Virus record (IMG/VR): IMGVR_UViG_3300022602_000058 | Span: 1-64,000 of that record | Reading direction: 5' to 3' (one strand) | From: a virus | DNA: 64,000 bases | Shown: piece by piece, positions 50,401 to 58,537 of the stretch | Numbering within the stretch: the first letter of the stretch is position 1 | Layout of the letters: each line of letters opens with the position of its first letter | Notes under the pieces: generated by a model | The model's database searches: none | The model's input: the letters and a program-made list of their open reading frames with translations, nothing else | What the model was told of the DNA's origin: nothing | Made by a program: the position numbers and the translations under genes

Positions 50401-51923
50401 TTGAACCTCTTTGGGCCGGTGGAGAGTTTTGGATGTATGGTAATACATACGGTAATACTGGTAATCCTAATGGCGGTGGTTGGTTTAGAGAATCAGGTGA
50501 TGTTGGTATTTTAAACCAGATGCATAATACCACAATGACAGACTCTATTACATCATTTACTTCTAGTGATGGTACATCACACGGTCAATTATTACTTTAT
50601 ACTAACGTAACACAAGGTACTAATTCGTATAATTTTAATAACGGTACATCTGATCGCATACAGCAAGTACCTGCATATCAATACCCACCTGCAACAGGCT
50701 CATATTCATATCAAGTAGGTCGATCGACCAGCACAGCTCTACCTGCAGCTACAGGTAGAGCAGCATTCCATTATGTTGTTAAAAATACCGCGTTAACAAG
50801 CGGTCAAGTAGCTGCATTATATGCTCTTTATATTACAACACTTGGTAGTAATTTAAAGAATTTTGGTACACCGCAAAGTTATAGTACTAATACACCACTT
50901 GTAACAAGTTTTACACCCACTACAATTCCCCCTAATCAATATAGCGACGGATTACAAGAATTTCAAGCTTACGGGGACTGGAATGGATATAATTGGTTAA
51001 ACAAATATGCTTCACCTATCAGTACATTTCGTACTATTACCGGTGCATCAAATTTGTTCAATATATACCCGGCAACAGGGCAATTCAACATTGCAAAAAT
51101 AAATGAAAATTGGAATGCATCTGGTTATTATGACTCATTACGCTTTCAAGAAACACTCTTAGATAAACAGGTCTTTTTTGATCAATTCTTAGGTGTCATT
51201 CTCGGTAATATGGACGCACAGCCTTATGAACTCGGTAAAACAGTTTATGAAAAGATAGCTAACTTTGTTGATAATAACGCTGACATTGATAAGGTCAACA
51301 TCAACGAATTATTTTCATTCTGCACTGAATTATCAATAGAATTTGACCAATACAATGTTGTGTTCCCACCACAGTTACGTCGTCTTGTTGACCTTCTATC
51401 TATTAAACAGAGTAAGCTATGGGGTACAACTAATAAGTACGGTACAAACTTTGATGCACGGGGTACAATATTTCCAAATAATACATACGGTATTAATTTA
51501 AGCTCTATTATTGATCCTCTCACCGGTACATTTATAAACGGAGTACCGATTGTAGCGCAAGAAACATTCTCCGGTAACTATAAAGTTGTTAATACTAATC
51601 TTATCAATGATTATAATATCGGTGATAGTATACCACTTTCCGCCTATACACCTAATTGGGGTTGGGGGTTGGTAGCACCTGATATTACAGGTTATCAAAT
51701 TAACAATTATTATAGTTTCTACGTATATAACCCTGTATATAGTGATACACATTATGACAATATAATTGATTGGAATGACCCGTATACTACCCTCGCACCA
51801 ACTAATAGCGCCTACGCAGATTGGAGTTCTGATAACGGTATAGTACAGAGTTTGCTTAGCTATGAGATAACTAAAGGATTCCGGTTATTTACTTCGGCAG
51901 CTAACATTACATACAACAACTAA
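47454..51923 (+). CDS. Giant baseplate-region protein with PKD-like, beta-propeller-like and lectin-like regions
   Basis: 1489 residues. Region 1 (about 60-100): WEFGDGAYSNELSPTHYY and YNVTLTVYD, a PKD-like Ig domain. Region 2 (about 540-840): NHL/SMP30-like repeats each with N-x-N-x-W-V such as LDGNNNLWVTLFDSGSAIKF, DIDNNIWVAY, DRNGYVWATAIN, DGNQNAWVVQGA and DTSNNIWVIN. Region 3 (about 880-1150): a lectin/LamG-like stretch. The last 270 residues (FQETLLDKQVFFDQFLGVIL, FDARGTIFPNNTYGINLSSI) may be the wedge-like part. It follows gene 6, the place of T4 gene 7 (1032 residues). A wedge protein that also reaches the host surface is inferred. Confidence 0.65.
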   Translation: MSTQSLNYTYIYFDVRDYTNSNVLSSYTLGNTPLTFIPDFTTSNILSGAQNISSKTLRWEFGDGAYSNELSPTHYYQWPGEYNVTLTVYDGSGNAYDSTFSSTVQIYDFIATQISFQDYKSLIYDIPVGQLIDPLIINAYFSWQNYQTLSATGYTINLYASGARGAYNYVTKEQNDKWAHLRSLSRFYTLSTINGNQGYVTIESIQPTIKPIYVNIQNNQLQLCNSTDPGSILAGVTGSCQFWYTDDIPANLLTESNPIIIFASIDNSKFEDAFTQRTNVYDYISYPPYGYQNIDPAVFPDIKTRYNPANHLSITTTGIDGEGNLIPPFSDFNIPYSSWQDTEVPYVIKFKDNINFTTKNYPPLSSSIANPSIAPQPAYDVQTGIVYVSGYGIVPLSSTVLVPVSEVTFYEDFPAQAPQSLGAFYKGYFIAQQSTENCYLTASVNVIDPPYYKKDALVNWITIPQYNSALRIIKQENYNGYNNLLTVTFTNNSLFPTSSNNTYAITVAPSGINAANDYQTWFADPVNDQILKYDIYGNLVTSYSLSSAITLVNNLTTTQNFQTPASNGILPHATPNDMALDGNNNLWVTLFDSGSAIKFDASTGYITAIATPSGSITTTSNFFPTLGSDYNSLSGFAGESLLLPSSIDTDIDNNIWVAYTHPDASAIVKYQGSNNLTIAAAQLTAIPFPSGITPEQLQIDRNGYVWATAINHNTNGVGFNNRNDYLYKFDSNGNLLPGYPLSGFNQIGNITIDGNQNAWVVQGAETLTKIDGVSGITTNYIAGLGKNQTNYICSVGGLTCDTSNNIWVINNFDNRVYVIDANLPSTGALNAKYTIPLNYPNSTLPPITSYSFDADTLAYFQTANITDSVAQQQLAFFIAGVKQLGLWNNLICWPLISTQNSNTGTIYSLGGYGSYNGYLASYKNGLYTTPTSLPTSGPGATVSSVLTISGFTTTTVNSAMLVIPNADILSGDPITSGIVYEGIEPLWAGGEFWMYGNTYGNTGNPNGGGWFRESGDVGILNQMHNTTMTDSITSFTSSDGTSHGQLLLYTNVTQGTNSYNFNNGTSDRIQQVPAYQYPPATGSYSYQVGRSTSTALPAATGRAAFHYVVKNTALTSGQVAALYALYITTLGSNLKNFGTPQSYSTNTPLVTSFTPTTIPPNQYSDGLQEFQAYGDWNGYNWLNKYASPISTFRTITGASNLFNIYPATGQFNIAKINENWNASGYYDSLRFQETLLDKQVFFDQFLGVILGNMDAQPYELGKTVYEKIANFVDNNADIDKVNINELFSFCTELSIEFDQYNVVFPPQLRRLVDLLSIKQSKLWGTTNKYGTNFDARGTIFPNNTYGINLSSIIDPLTGTFINGVPIVAQETFSGNYKVVNTNLINDYNIGDSIPLSAYTPNWGWGLVAPDITGYQINNYYSFYVYNPVYSDTHYDNIIDWNDPYTTLAPTNSAYADWSSDNGIVQSLLSYEITKGFRLFTSAANITYNN

Positions 51924-51929
51924 TTTAGC

Positions 51930-51935
51930 TAAATA
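51930..51935 (+). promoter_or_regulatory. Late promoter box
   Basis: TAAATA in CTAAATAT, exactly five bases before ATG 51941. Confidence 0.65.
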
Positions 51936-51940
51936 TTTCC

Positions 51941-54900
51941 ATGGCCGAGACCTTACAATTTATAGATGAAAGACTCAGCAATTCGATTACCGCTATTGTA
52001 CCGACTGATAAGCCTGTAGATAGATTACAACCGCTAACATTTACCGATTGGTTGTCATATAATACAAAGCTATTTACAACAACTAATGAATTTTTAAATA
52101 GATATCAATCTTATCTCAATAATTGGTATGCAGCAAAAGGAGCTAATGTAAAACAGGCATCTGCCGGAATACAAACATACTACACTAATTTAATAAACGA
52201 AATTGTTATTAGTTACACATCTGCAGACGAGCAGCGTTACTTACAAAATATTGATGTAACAAATCCACGAGATCTCGCTATCGTTGTACCTTTTATATCA
52301 CAGAAGATTAAGGATATTTGCATATATTATAGTAATCTACGTGACGACGTTAAAACAGCGTCAACGCAGTATAACTTAAAAGGTTCAAATATCGGTATAG
52401 AGAACTTACTATATGTTAACATTATAAAGGCGCTTAAAACGCAGAATTTAAGTACCACTCTTAATACGTTAAATCTTTCTCTTTCTACTATCAGTAATAA
52501 TCTCATTATAGACATCGAAGATCTATTTGATACATATACTGACTATTATGATATTAGCCCAACAGCACCCGCATCAGCGTACAACGTCAATAAAGGCGCT
52601 AGAAAGGATTATTTTAGTTTAAATCAAAACAATATTGACCCGTATCTGTATCTTAATATTAATCAGAGCGTATTAAATGCAATTCTTTCATATCCATTTT
52701 ATACAATTGAATTTGGTACCAATAACTTTACTATTGATCCTTTAGTAAACTCAAGCCAATTAAATTTTCTTAAAGATCGTGATTTTACTTCTACAGTTAA
52801 TGACGGTGATGTAAATAATCTTAATTTACAAATTCAGAGCCAGGAAATTACAAAGTATATTGGAGCTGATTTTTATTATATCGCGACAGGTAGTACACAG
52901 ACAGCCTATACTTCAGGTTTGCTCTTTAAATCAAATAGCGAGTACGCTAACGTTTTAAATAAACGATACCCAAGTATTGCTGCTGTACCTAGTGAGGAAT
53001 TTTTAAAAACAGGTAAAGAGATTGGTTTGTTTTTTAAACCAGATAAAATCGGTTTGATTAATTTTACAAATTTTAACTTTACTGCAACAATTGATCTAAC
53101 CAAGCTACAACCTAATACGGTATATTACTTCCCGGATCCATCAAAATATGGTAATATATCTGGCAATACTAAACTTGACTTTCAATCACCGGTAACGTTT
53201 TTTGAAAATAATTATTTCAATAAAATTGATTACTCTAATCAATATATGTTTGGTGATGTAGTAAGTGATCCGTATTATCAGACATTTCGTGCCTATCAAT
53301 CACGTGAACAAACTCTAAACTATTCTAATTTCGGTGTTCAACGATATACAGATTCACAAGATTTCTTTAAAGGAGATCAAGATGCAATATGGAGTAACGT
53401 TGACGTATATCCAATAACACCGTATGGTGAATATCCATTAAATGAGAGAACAGAGGCGTTATTACCGATTAATAAAACACTTGTTCAATATAAGAGTGAC
53501 GTATATGGTAATCAGTATGGTCTTTATAAATCAGCTGTTAATAAACAATTTGGCTCGATTGTACCTTCACATATTATTAATGATGTTGTATTTGATGGGT
53601 ATGTGTTTAATTTAACAGCAGTAGATATAAACTGGCCAGGTTGGTATAAAGCTAAAGGTAATGTTGAGAATGTTAAATATATGACGCTTGGCTCAACATT
53701 GAGCTATTCAGGTGTTGCGTTTAAAACAAGTATTACCGAATCAGTAGATACTACTTACGGTACACCTATTACATCAAACAATAATACAACATTTAATACA
53801 CTGTACGACTATTACGGTGAACTAATCTACAGTAATATATATGTTGATAATAACGGCTCATTTCTTGACGGTGGCGATGCAATCGTGCTAGAATCATATG
53901 ATTTTTCAACCAACGATACAACACATAATGGGTTTGGCGGGTATTTAGCCACATATACCTGTAGTATAAGAGATGCGGAGTCATTTATTAGTCCGCTTAC
54001 AGCATTTCTTCCTGATTCACCAAGCGATCAAGCCGGCTTTAACATTGCTGATTCATCACTCTATTATAACACACTAGCAGATGCGTCACCGCAACCAAAT
54101 GGGCCTAACGCAGTTGCAACATTCTTAGATCAGGCTCATTTCTATACAAATAATACTACAAATAATTATATAACCGAAACATATGACTGTAATGTATTCA
54201 TTGATTCAAACAACGTTAACCCATGCCCAGTAGTCGGTGCATTAAGCGGTATACACGATACAATAATATATACATATTCATACACTGAGCCTACTAACTT
54301 CGAAAATATAAGACTATCAAATACTGATACAGTTTTAGATTTCTCTCTTACTGGTGTTAATACAACAAAGAATTCTATCTATTATACACGCAATGTAGAG
54401 TATGGTGATTTCTATTTTAGAAACGCAAGCAATACATTCATCGGACCAATTTCTTCATCTTTAAGTGCCGTATTTGTAAATTTCTCACCAGCTGTAAGTG
54501 CAGAGCTAACGAATAGTGTTATTAATTTTGACATGTACTATGATACACTACAAATAGAAACAGAAAACTATTTAGTGTTTAATAAGCTTGTTTATGATTT
54601 TGATACCAATCAAGTACTAGGCACAACAAATCTTTATTCAGTAATAGAACGTGGTGATTCACCTGAAGTAGAGAAATTCTCAACAGTTTGGTTGGATGAA
54701 AGAGAAAATACTCTTATTGCTGCTAAAACAACATTACTGCAAGGTAATTTAAGTGCTACTAATTACAAAGTAATCTACCCTACAATTTATAAGACTGATT
54801 TAGTAACAGGTCAAACAATTCAAGTATACCCTGCTAAACCAGCAAATACCTTAACGTTTGCCGAGCTCAGTGCTTTCTCTCTACTAGGTAAAAATCTCGA

Positions 54901-55228
54901 AGTTGAGATTGTACGAGTCGAGAAACCAACACTCAAATATAGTAACGATACGGATTACTACACATTAACATATCTAGGTAAGGACACAGCTAACTGCTTC
55001 TATATTATTACTATTCGCTTCCAGTATATACAGAATATAATTCAAAACTTAACATGTACCCTTCACAAGCCAGCCACAGACGTTTATAATATAACATTCG
55101 CTAATCAACTACCCAATGGTACACGTGTGGGTAGTCCATATTTTAACACATATACAGTTGCTGGATCTGCAACTGGGCGTATAGCTAATGACCAAACGTT
55201 TATTTGGGGATATAATGTTAATGCTTAA
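51941..55228 (+). CDS. Large baseplate/tail structural protein
   Basis: 1095 residues. The first 210 residues are helical (LTFTDWLSYNTKLFTTTNEF, YLNNWYAAKGANVKQ), resembling the assembly end of a wedge protein. The rest is Tyr/Asn/Thr-rich and beta-stranded, as in tail fibre or baseplate proteins. No enzymatic motif or known family was recognised. Position after gp6 and the giant protein suggests a role like gp7, gp8 or gp10, or a fibre-attachment protein. Its stop overlaps the converging ferritin-like gene by four bases. Confidence 0.6.
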   Translation: MAETLQFIDERLSNSITAIVPTDKPVDRLQPLTFTDWLSYNTKLFTTTNEFLNRYQSYLNNWYAAKGANVKQASAGIQTYYTNLINEIVISYTSADEQRYLQNIDVTNPRDLAIVVPFISQKIKDICIYYSNLRDDVKTASTQYNLKGSNIGIENLLYVNIIKALKTQNLSTTLNTLNLSLSTISNNLIIDIEDLFDTYTDYYDISPTAPASAYNVNKGARKDYFSLNQNNIDPYLYLNINQSVLNAILSYPFYTIEFGTNNFTIDPLVNSSQLNFLKDRDFTSTVNDGDVNNLNLQIQSQEITKYIGADFYYIATGSTQTAYTSGLLFKSNSEYANVLNKRYPSIAAVPSEEFLKTGKEIGLFFKPDKIGLINFTNFNFTATIDLTKLQPNTVYYFPDPSKYGNISGNTKLDFQSPVTFFENNYFNKIDYSNQYMFGDVVSDPYYQTFRAYQSREQTLNYSNFGVQRYTDSQDFFKGDQDAIWSNVDVYPITPYGEYPLNERTEALLPINKTLVQYKSDVYGNQYGLYKSAVNKQFGSIVPSHIINDVVFDGYVFNLTAVDINWPGWYKAKGNVENVKYMTLGSTLSYSGVAFKTSITESVDTTYGTPITSNNNTTFNTLYDYYGELIYSNIYVDNNGSFLDGGDAIVLESYDFSTNDTTHNGFGGYLATYTCSIRDAESFISPLTAFLPDSPSDQAGFNIADSSLYYNTLADASPQPNGPNAVATFLDQAHFYTNNTTNNYITETYDCNVFIDSNNVNPCPVVGALSGIHDTIIYTYSYTEPTNFENIRLSNTDTVLDFSLTGVNTTKNSIYYTRNVEYGDFYFRNASNTFIGPISSSLSAVFVNFSPAVSAELTNSVINFDMYYDTLQIETENYLVFNKLVYDFDTNQVLGTTNLYSVIERGDSPEVEKFSTVWLDERENTLIAAKTTLLQGNLSATNYKVIYPTIYKTDLVTGQTIQVYPAKPANTLTFAELSAFSLLGKNLEVEIVRVEKPTLKYSNDTDYYTLTYLGKDTANCFYIITIRFQYIQNIIQNLTCTLHKPATDVYNITFANQLPNGTRVGSPYFNTYTVAGSATGRIANDQTFIWGYNVNA

Positions 55229-55584
55229 TTAAGCGTAAGAAGATACTTGAGACGATTTAATTCACCTAGCATCTCGTCACGTATATTTAAAAGATCAGTA
55301 TCATTGACAGGATCAACCTCGTTTGTAATATCAATAAGATATCCAATATATTCATCAATAGCTAATAAAAAATTATCACTAAAATTTTCAAGCTCAATAG
55401 TATAATGGGTTGAAGCCTTAGCACGGCCATACTTACCCATAAAGGTCTCGACAAACTGATCAATTAACTCATCAAAATGCTCATACGCTTTATTAAAGGC
55501 CTTGTGTTGGGAGTAGCTAGTTGTTTGCCAATGAAAGATTCTTATTTGATTCTGTATTTTGAGAAAAGGCGTTATAAGTTTCAT
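55225..55584 (-). CDS. Ferritin-like/Dps-like small protein (DUF5856 type)
   Basis: 119 residues, four-helix pattern. QNQIRIFHWQTTSYSQHKAF is the W-containing helix with the H-x6-H spacing of Dps-like proteins, then FDELIDQFVETFMGKYGR, with D and E in the place of the Dps metal ligands. This resembles the phage and giant-virus family I know as DUF5856. Iron binding or oxidative protection is possible, but activity is not evident. Late box two bases off the exact spacing class. Confidence 0.6.
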   Translation of the reverse strand: MKLITPFLKIQNQIRIFHWQTTSYSQHKAFNKAYEHFDELIDQFVETFMGKYGRAKASTHYTIELENFSDNFLLAIDEYIGYLIDITNEVDPVNDTDLLNIRDEMLGELNRLKYLLTLN

Positions 55585-55590
55585 TTTCTA

Positions 55591-55596
55591 TATTTA
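55591..55596 (-). promoter_or_regulatory. Late promoter box
   Basis: TAAATA in TATAAATAT on the minus strand, six bases before ATG 55584. Confidence 0.6.
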
Positions 55597-55598
55597 TA

Positions 55599-56054
55599 TT
55601 AAGAAGCTCCAAAGGCAGTACAGAGAATAGATGTTGTATCATGTTGCGTACTAATAGTTGATGTACTATAAGATTCATATTCACCATAGGGATCGGCAGA
55701 CATGGAACTAGCAACCACTGGTTGCGGCGTAGTAATTGATTTATCTAATTTAGCTAAAATAAGTACAAGAAGTTGATGCATAACAATATCAGAGTTAGCT
55801 TCATTTACAAACTCTACGATATCAGCCCGTGTAAGTTTGCCTTTTAAAACTTCAAATGGGTTAGCATAATGCCCAAACACAAAATGAGGCAGATATTTGT
55901 TAGCCAAAGTAGCACAATCTTTAATAACATGAAAGGCTGCAGGTACTTGAATAGTGACACCTGTTTCTGGCCTTTCAGAAGCTTTTTTTGAGGGACCGTT
56001 AAGCTTAGCTTCTTTAATCTGACTATTTTCAAATATCACATCAATAAACTTCAT
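55599..56054 (-). CDS. Probable virion protein with prohead-protease site
   Basis: 151 residues. The N-terminus FIDVIFENSQIKEAKLNG contains IKE|A, a good prohead-protease match, and IFE|N, a weaker one. The body is helical (CATLANKYLPHFVFGHYANP, LTRADIVEFVNEANSD) and the C-terminus is Ser/Thr-rich. It overlaps the nuclease gene by one base (TAATG), so both come from one transcript. Function inferred only. Confidence 0.55.
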   Translation of the reverse strand: MKFIDVIFENSQIKEAKLNGPSKKASERPETGVTIQVPAAFHVIKDCATLANKYLPHFVFGHYANPFEVLKGKLTRADIVEFVNEANSDIVMHQLLVLILAKLDKSITTPQPVVASSMSADPYGEYESYSTSTISTQHDTTSILCTAFGAS

Positions 56055-56737
56055 TATCGTAGATAGTTAAGCATAGATATAATTTCATGCTTCATATAAT
56101 TTACCGGGTAATGTGTAAATTTACAAGCCTCTCTATCAAAATAAAGTATACCGAGTTGTTGTACTTTTCTACCTGTTATTCCTTGGTACATATAGGCATA
56201 TAGAGAAAGCTGTAAAGCATAATTTGAATATTCACAAGCTGGTAAATGTTCTACAGGGGAAAGCAAATAATCATTGTACTGACTATACATATTAAACTTT
56301 TTATTAGTCTTGAAGTCAAATACACTAAACCCACCCTTATCTTCAATACGAATAATATCTGCAGTACCTGCTATCTTATATTCATGATTATATACTTGTT
56401 GTTCAATAAGAAGATTATCACGCTTACTATCAATAAGATCTAAGTCAATATAAGCCTGGATAATATCGACATATTGCACGTCATAGGTACCTAGCTTATT
56501 GTATTGCTCAATTGCTGCGTGTATCTCTGTACCGTAGCTTTTGCTAAAATCGTTTGATTGCTTCCATTCCGCTTTTACTTCTTCTACAGTACACTTTCTC
56601 TTCTTTGCTACTCGCTCAGCAACAATATCAGCTTCAAAAGGCTTCTTAAATTTACTTAGTACTGACGAGGCTGAAGCATAAACTTCACCTGTAAATTCGT
56701 TTTTATATGAATGGGCTATAGGGTCAAAAACTAACAT
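56054..56737 (-). CDS. PD-(D/E)XK exonuclease (RecB/Cas4-like)
   Basis: 227 residues. YGTEIHAAIEQY is the conserved G-T-x-I/V-H helix, QQVYNHEYKIAGTADII carries the catalytic Asp, FSVFDFKTNKKF the D-F-K-T motif and ALQLSLYAYMYQ the Q-L-x-x-Y helix. This motif order is that of RecB-type single-strand exonucleases found in many phages. It has no Cas context here. Possible roles are host DNA breakdown or recombination. A sigma70-like promoter with a dyad over the -10 precedes it. Confidence 0.85.
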   Translation of the reverse strand: MLVFDPIAHSYKNEFTGEVYASASSVLSKFKKPFEADIVAERVAKKRKCTVEEVKAEWKQSNDFSKSYGTEIHAAIEQYNKLGTYDVQYVDIIQAYIDLDLIDSKRDNLLIEQQVYNHEYKIAGTADIIRIEDKGGFSVFDFKTNKKFNMYSQYNDYLLSPVEHLPACEYSNYALQLSLYAYMYQGITGRKVQQLGILYFDREACKFTHYPVNYMKHEIISMLNYLR

Positions 56738-56745
56738 ATCGAATG

Positions 56746-56774
56746 ATTATAAATCATACGAGTTGTATAATCAA
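56746..56774 (-). promoter_or_regulatory. Sigma70-like promoter with operator-like dyad
   Basis: Minus strand: TTGATT (56769-56774), 17-base spacer, TATAAT (56746-56751). A perfect dyad, six bases each side of a three-base centre (56743-56757), overlaps the -10. ATG 56737 would be about +3. Confidence 0.6.
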
Positions 56775-56776
56775 CT

Positions 56777-56983
56777 CTATTCTGTATAAACATATGTACA
56801 GGTATATCCTGTATCAATAAGAGATTTATGAACTAGAGTGCATCTCATTGAGAGTAAACGTCTGTTCAATGTCGCAAACCATTGCTTCTTAACATTAACA
56901 ATAATACTATTTTTCTTGTTATCAACAAGCATAGTGTCTGTGAATTCTTCGCATATTGAAGCTATGGACGCAAGAGCTGACAT
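56777..56983 (-). CDS. Small hypothetical protein
   Basis: 68 residues: SALASIASICEEFTDTMLVD then IIVNVKKQWFATLNRRLLSM. A helical start and a basic C-terminal half. No family recognised. It has a TAAATA box upstream. An overlapping plus-strand ORF has no promoter and is taken as a shadow. Confidence 0.5.
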   Translation of the reverse strand: MSALASIASICEEFTDTMLVDNKKNSIIVNVKKQWFATLNRRLLSMRCTLVHKSLIDTGYTCTYVYTE

Positions 56984-56991
56984 TATACATA

Positions 56992-56997
56992 TATTTA
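56992..56997 (-). promoter_or_regulatory. Late promoter box
   Basis: TAAATA in TTAAATAT on the minus strand, eight bases before ATG 56983. Confidence 0.4.
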
Positions 56998-57021
56998 AGT
57001 TTTCCTACCAGCTGTTATGAT

Positions 57022-57210
57022 TTAACTAATATTTGAAACAACATGCTTAAGTTTAACACTTAGCTGTTCAACAACAGGTACGCTTACATCAGCAAACATC
57101 TTTGCATTAAGACAAGTATCAAGGATAAAATCTAATGTTTTAATGTCAGAGATTGTAAGATCAGTGATTAATTCAATCATTTCATCGGGATTAGGTGTTG
57201 TGTTTTCCAT
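57022..57210 (-). CDS. Small hypothetical protein
   Basis: 62 residues, acidic and helical: NPDEMIELITDLTISDIKTL and FADVSVPVVEQLSVKLKHVV. TATAAT-like bases lie shortly before the ATG, but no clear -35 was found. Function unknown. Confidence 0.55.
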   Translation of the reverse strand: MENTTPNPDEMIELITDLTISDIKTLDFILDTCLNAKMFADVSVPVVEQLSVKLKHVVSNIS

Positions 57211-57242
57211 TTCTTTGTATATTATATTAATATAAGCTGTAG

Positions 57243-57248
57243 TAAATA
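57243..57248 (+). promoter_or_regulatory. Late promoter box
   Basis: TAAATA seven bases before ATG 57256. Confidence 0.4.
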
Positions 57249-57255
57249 GCCAACA

Positions 57256-57729
57256 ATGACTGTTTTTAAATTAAAGTTGACGCAGAGCTCTATACCTTGG
57301 TTTGAAGAAAATAAGGTAGATGTATATGCTATGGAAGCAGCGCTTTCTTTGCTTTTTGTAGAGCTCGAACCAACGCCTATAACGAAATGTAAACTATTAA
57401 CAATACAAATTGTATACGGTGCAGAGGAAAGTTCGTATCAATTTACAACAGATAAATTATGGATATGTGATGAACCCGATAGCAAGGCAAAATCCAAGAA
57501 AAAGCGTTTACTAGCTTTCTTTGATCACTTTTTACATGAATTTCGACATTGGATGCAGTCAAGAATTTATAAAATAAGCGGGACAAAGCTCACTTATACG
57601 GCTGAGGATGTTCAAAAGAATACAAACGCATATTTTAGGAACGAGTATGAAGTTGATGCACGTCAATTTGCTCGACTTCATATTAAGAAATTTAACAAAT
57701 ATTATACCTATTTCAGTAAAGCTGTTTAG
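57256..57729 (+). CDS. Putative HExxH-type metallopeptidase
   Basis: 157 residues. FLHEFRHWMQSRI contains the zincin motif H-E-F-R-H. A glutamate-containing segment NEYEVDARQFARLH about 40 residues later could provide the third zinc ligand (E-x-D-A helix), as in several short phage and toxin-related zincins. The N-terminal half is beta-rich. It is the only plus-strand gene in the last 9 kb. Substrate unknown: a phage or host protein, or cell-wall material. Confidence 0.65.
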   Translation: MTVFKLKLTQSSIPWFEENKVDVYAMEAALSLLFVELEPTPITKCKLLTIQIVYGAEESSYQFTTDKLWICDEPDSKAKSKKKRLLAFFDHFLHEFRHWMQSRIYKISGTKLTYTAEDVQKNTNAYFRNEYEVDARQFARLHIKKFNKYYTYFSKAV

Positions 57730-57926
57730 CCAAGACTCTTCATAAAAGCATTCCACACTTTACCCATATAGGATGCTTTTATATTAGCCTCAGCACATGT
57801 CTTACAATTAGAATTACGTAGATCTAAAATATCCCTTAGATATTGTTCACGTAGTTGTTGACAGTCAGGTACTCTTTCCGGACAGGGACCGTTAAAATTA
57901 AAAAACTCATCTATCAAATTACTCAT
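57726..57926 (-). CDS. Small Cys-containing protein after endolysin
   Basis: 66 residues from ATG 57926, which overlaps the endolysin stop (TAATG). NGPCPERVPDCQQLRE and NSNCKTCAEA give two Cys pairs that could form a zinc site or disulfides. No signal peptide. An upstream TTG (57935) is a weaker start. Placed in the lysis cluster; function unknown. Confidence 0.6.
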   Translation of the reverse strand: MSNLIDEFFNFNGPCPERVPDCQQLREQYLRDILDLRNSNCKTCAEANIKASYMGKVWNAFMKSLG

Positions 57927-58537
57927 TAAGCACAAGTTTCAACTAAAGCAGCTTCAGCATCACGTCTAGCTAGTAATCCATCTAGCCCTTTACCTTCCCA
58001 TACACGTTTCATACTACGAAGCTCTTCAGCTATACCTTTATAATCTTTCTTAGGAACGAGTTCACGTATTGTACGCATTTCAGCTCGACTTGAACCACTC
58101 AAACTCGTACCTCTATTGAATATTAATGATACTAATGCACCGTAAGCATTATCACATAATTTATCAACACCAGGAAAAGTTTGTTCTGTTAATTTAGCAA
58201 ACTTAGGCCAGGTTAGATCATCAAATATACTAATAGCCTGTTCCCAGGTTACAGTTATATTAAGTGGTTTTATTTGCTTTACATAATCTTTACCTGCTTG
58301 ACCTGTTTTGCCAGATGCATTCTTAATAGCTTCAAGCTGATCACCTGGTAAAAAATAAAAAATCTTCTCTAATTCACTTGGTGTATAATAACCACAATCT
58401 ACACCTATACCTAATGTTGTACCTGAAGCGCCACCCGGCCAGGTAGGATGCGATAAAAGCTTATCATAATAGCTTTTACCACCACCAACTTCGTATTCAA
58501 GGACTAACGCCAATGCTTCAGGTGATGGTTTTTTCAT
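57926..58537 (-). CDS. Endolysin, GH24-like muramidase
   Basis: 203 residues. EALALVLEYEVGG then ASGTTLGIGVDCGYYTPSEL gives the E...T pattern of phage lysozymes (Glu near residue 14-16). YGALVSLIFNRGTSL and GLDGLLARRDAEAALVETC are the conserved C-terminal boxes (N-R-G, and R-R-D-A-E). No signal peptide, so it needs a holin. It overlaps the putative holin gene by four bases (ATGA), a normal lysis-cassette arrangement. Confidence 0.8.
   Translation of the reverse strand: MKKPSPEALALVLEYEVGGGKSYYDKLLSHPTWPGGASGTTLGIGVDCGYYTPSELEKIFYFLPGDQLEAIKNASGKTGQAGKDYVKQIKPLNITVTWEQAISIFDDLTWPKFAKLTEQTFPGVDKLCDNAYGALVSLIFNRGTSLSGSSRAEMRTIRELVPKKDYKGIAEELRSMKRVWEGKGLDGLLARRDAEAALVETCA

Noticed and set aside
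56838-57020. 60-residue plus-strand ORF over the small minus-strand gene at 56777-56983
   Set aside because: No promoter box faces it, and the opposite frame has a late box and a better amino-acid composition.
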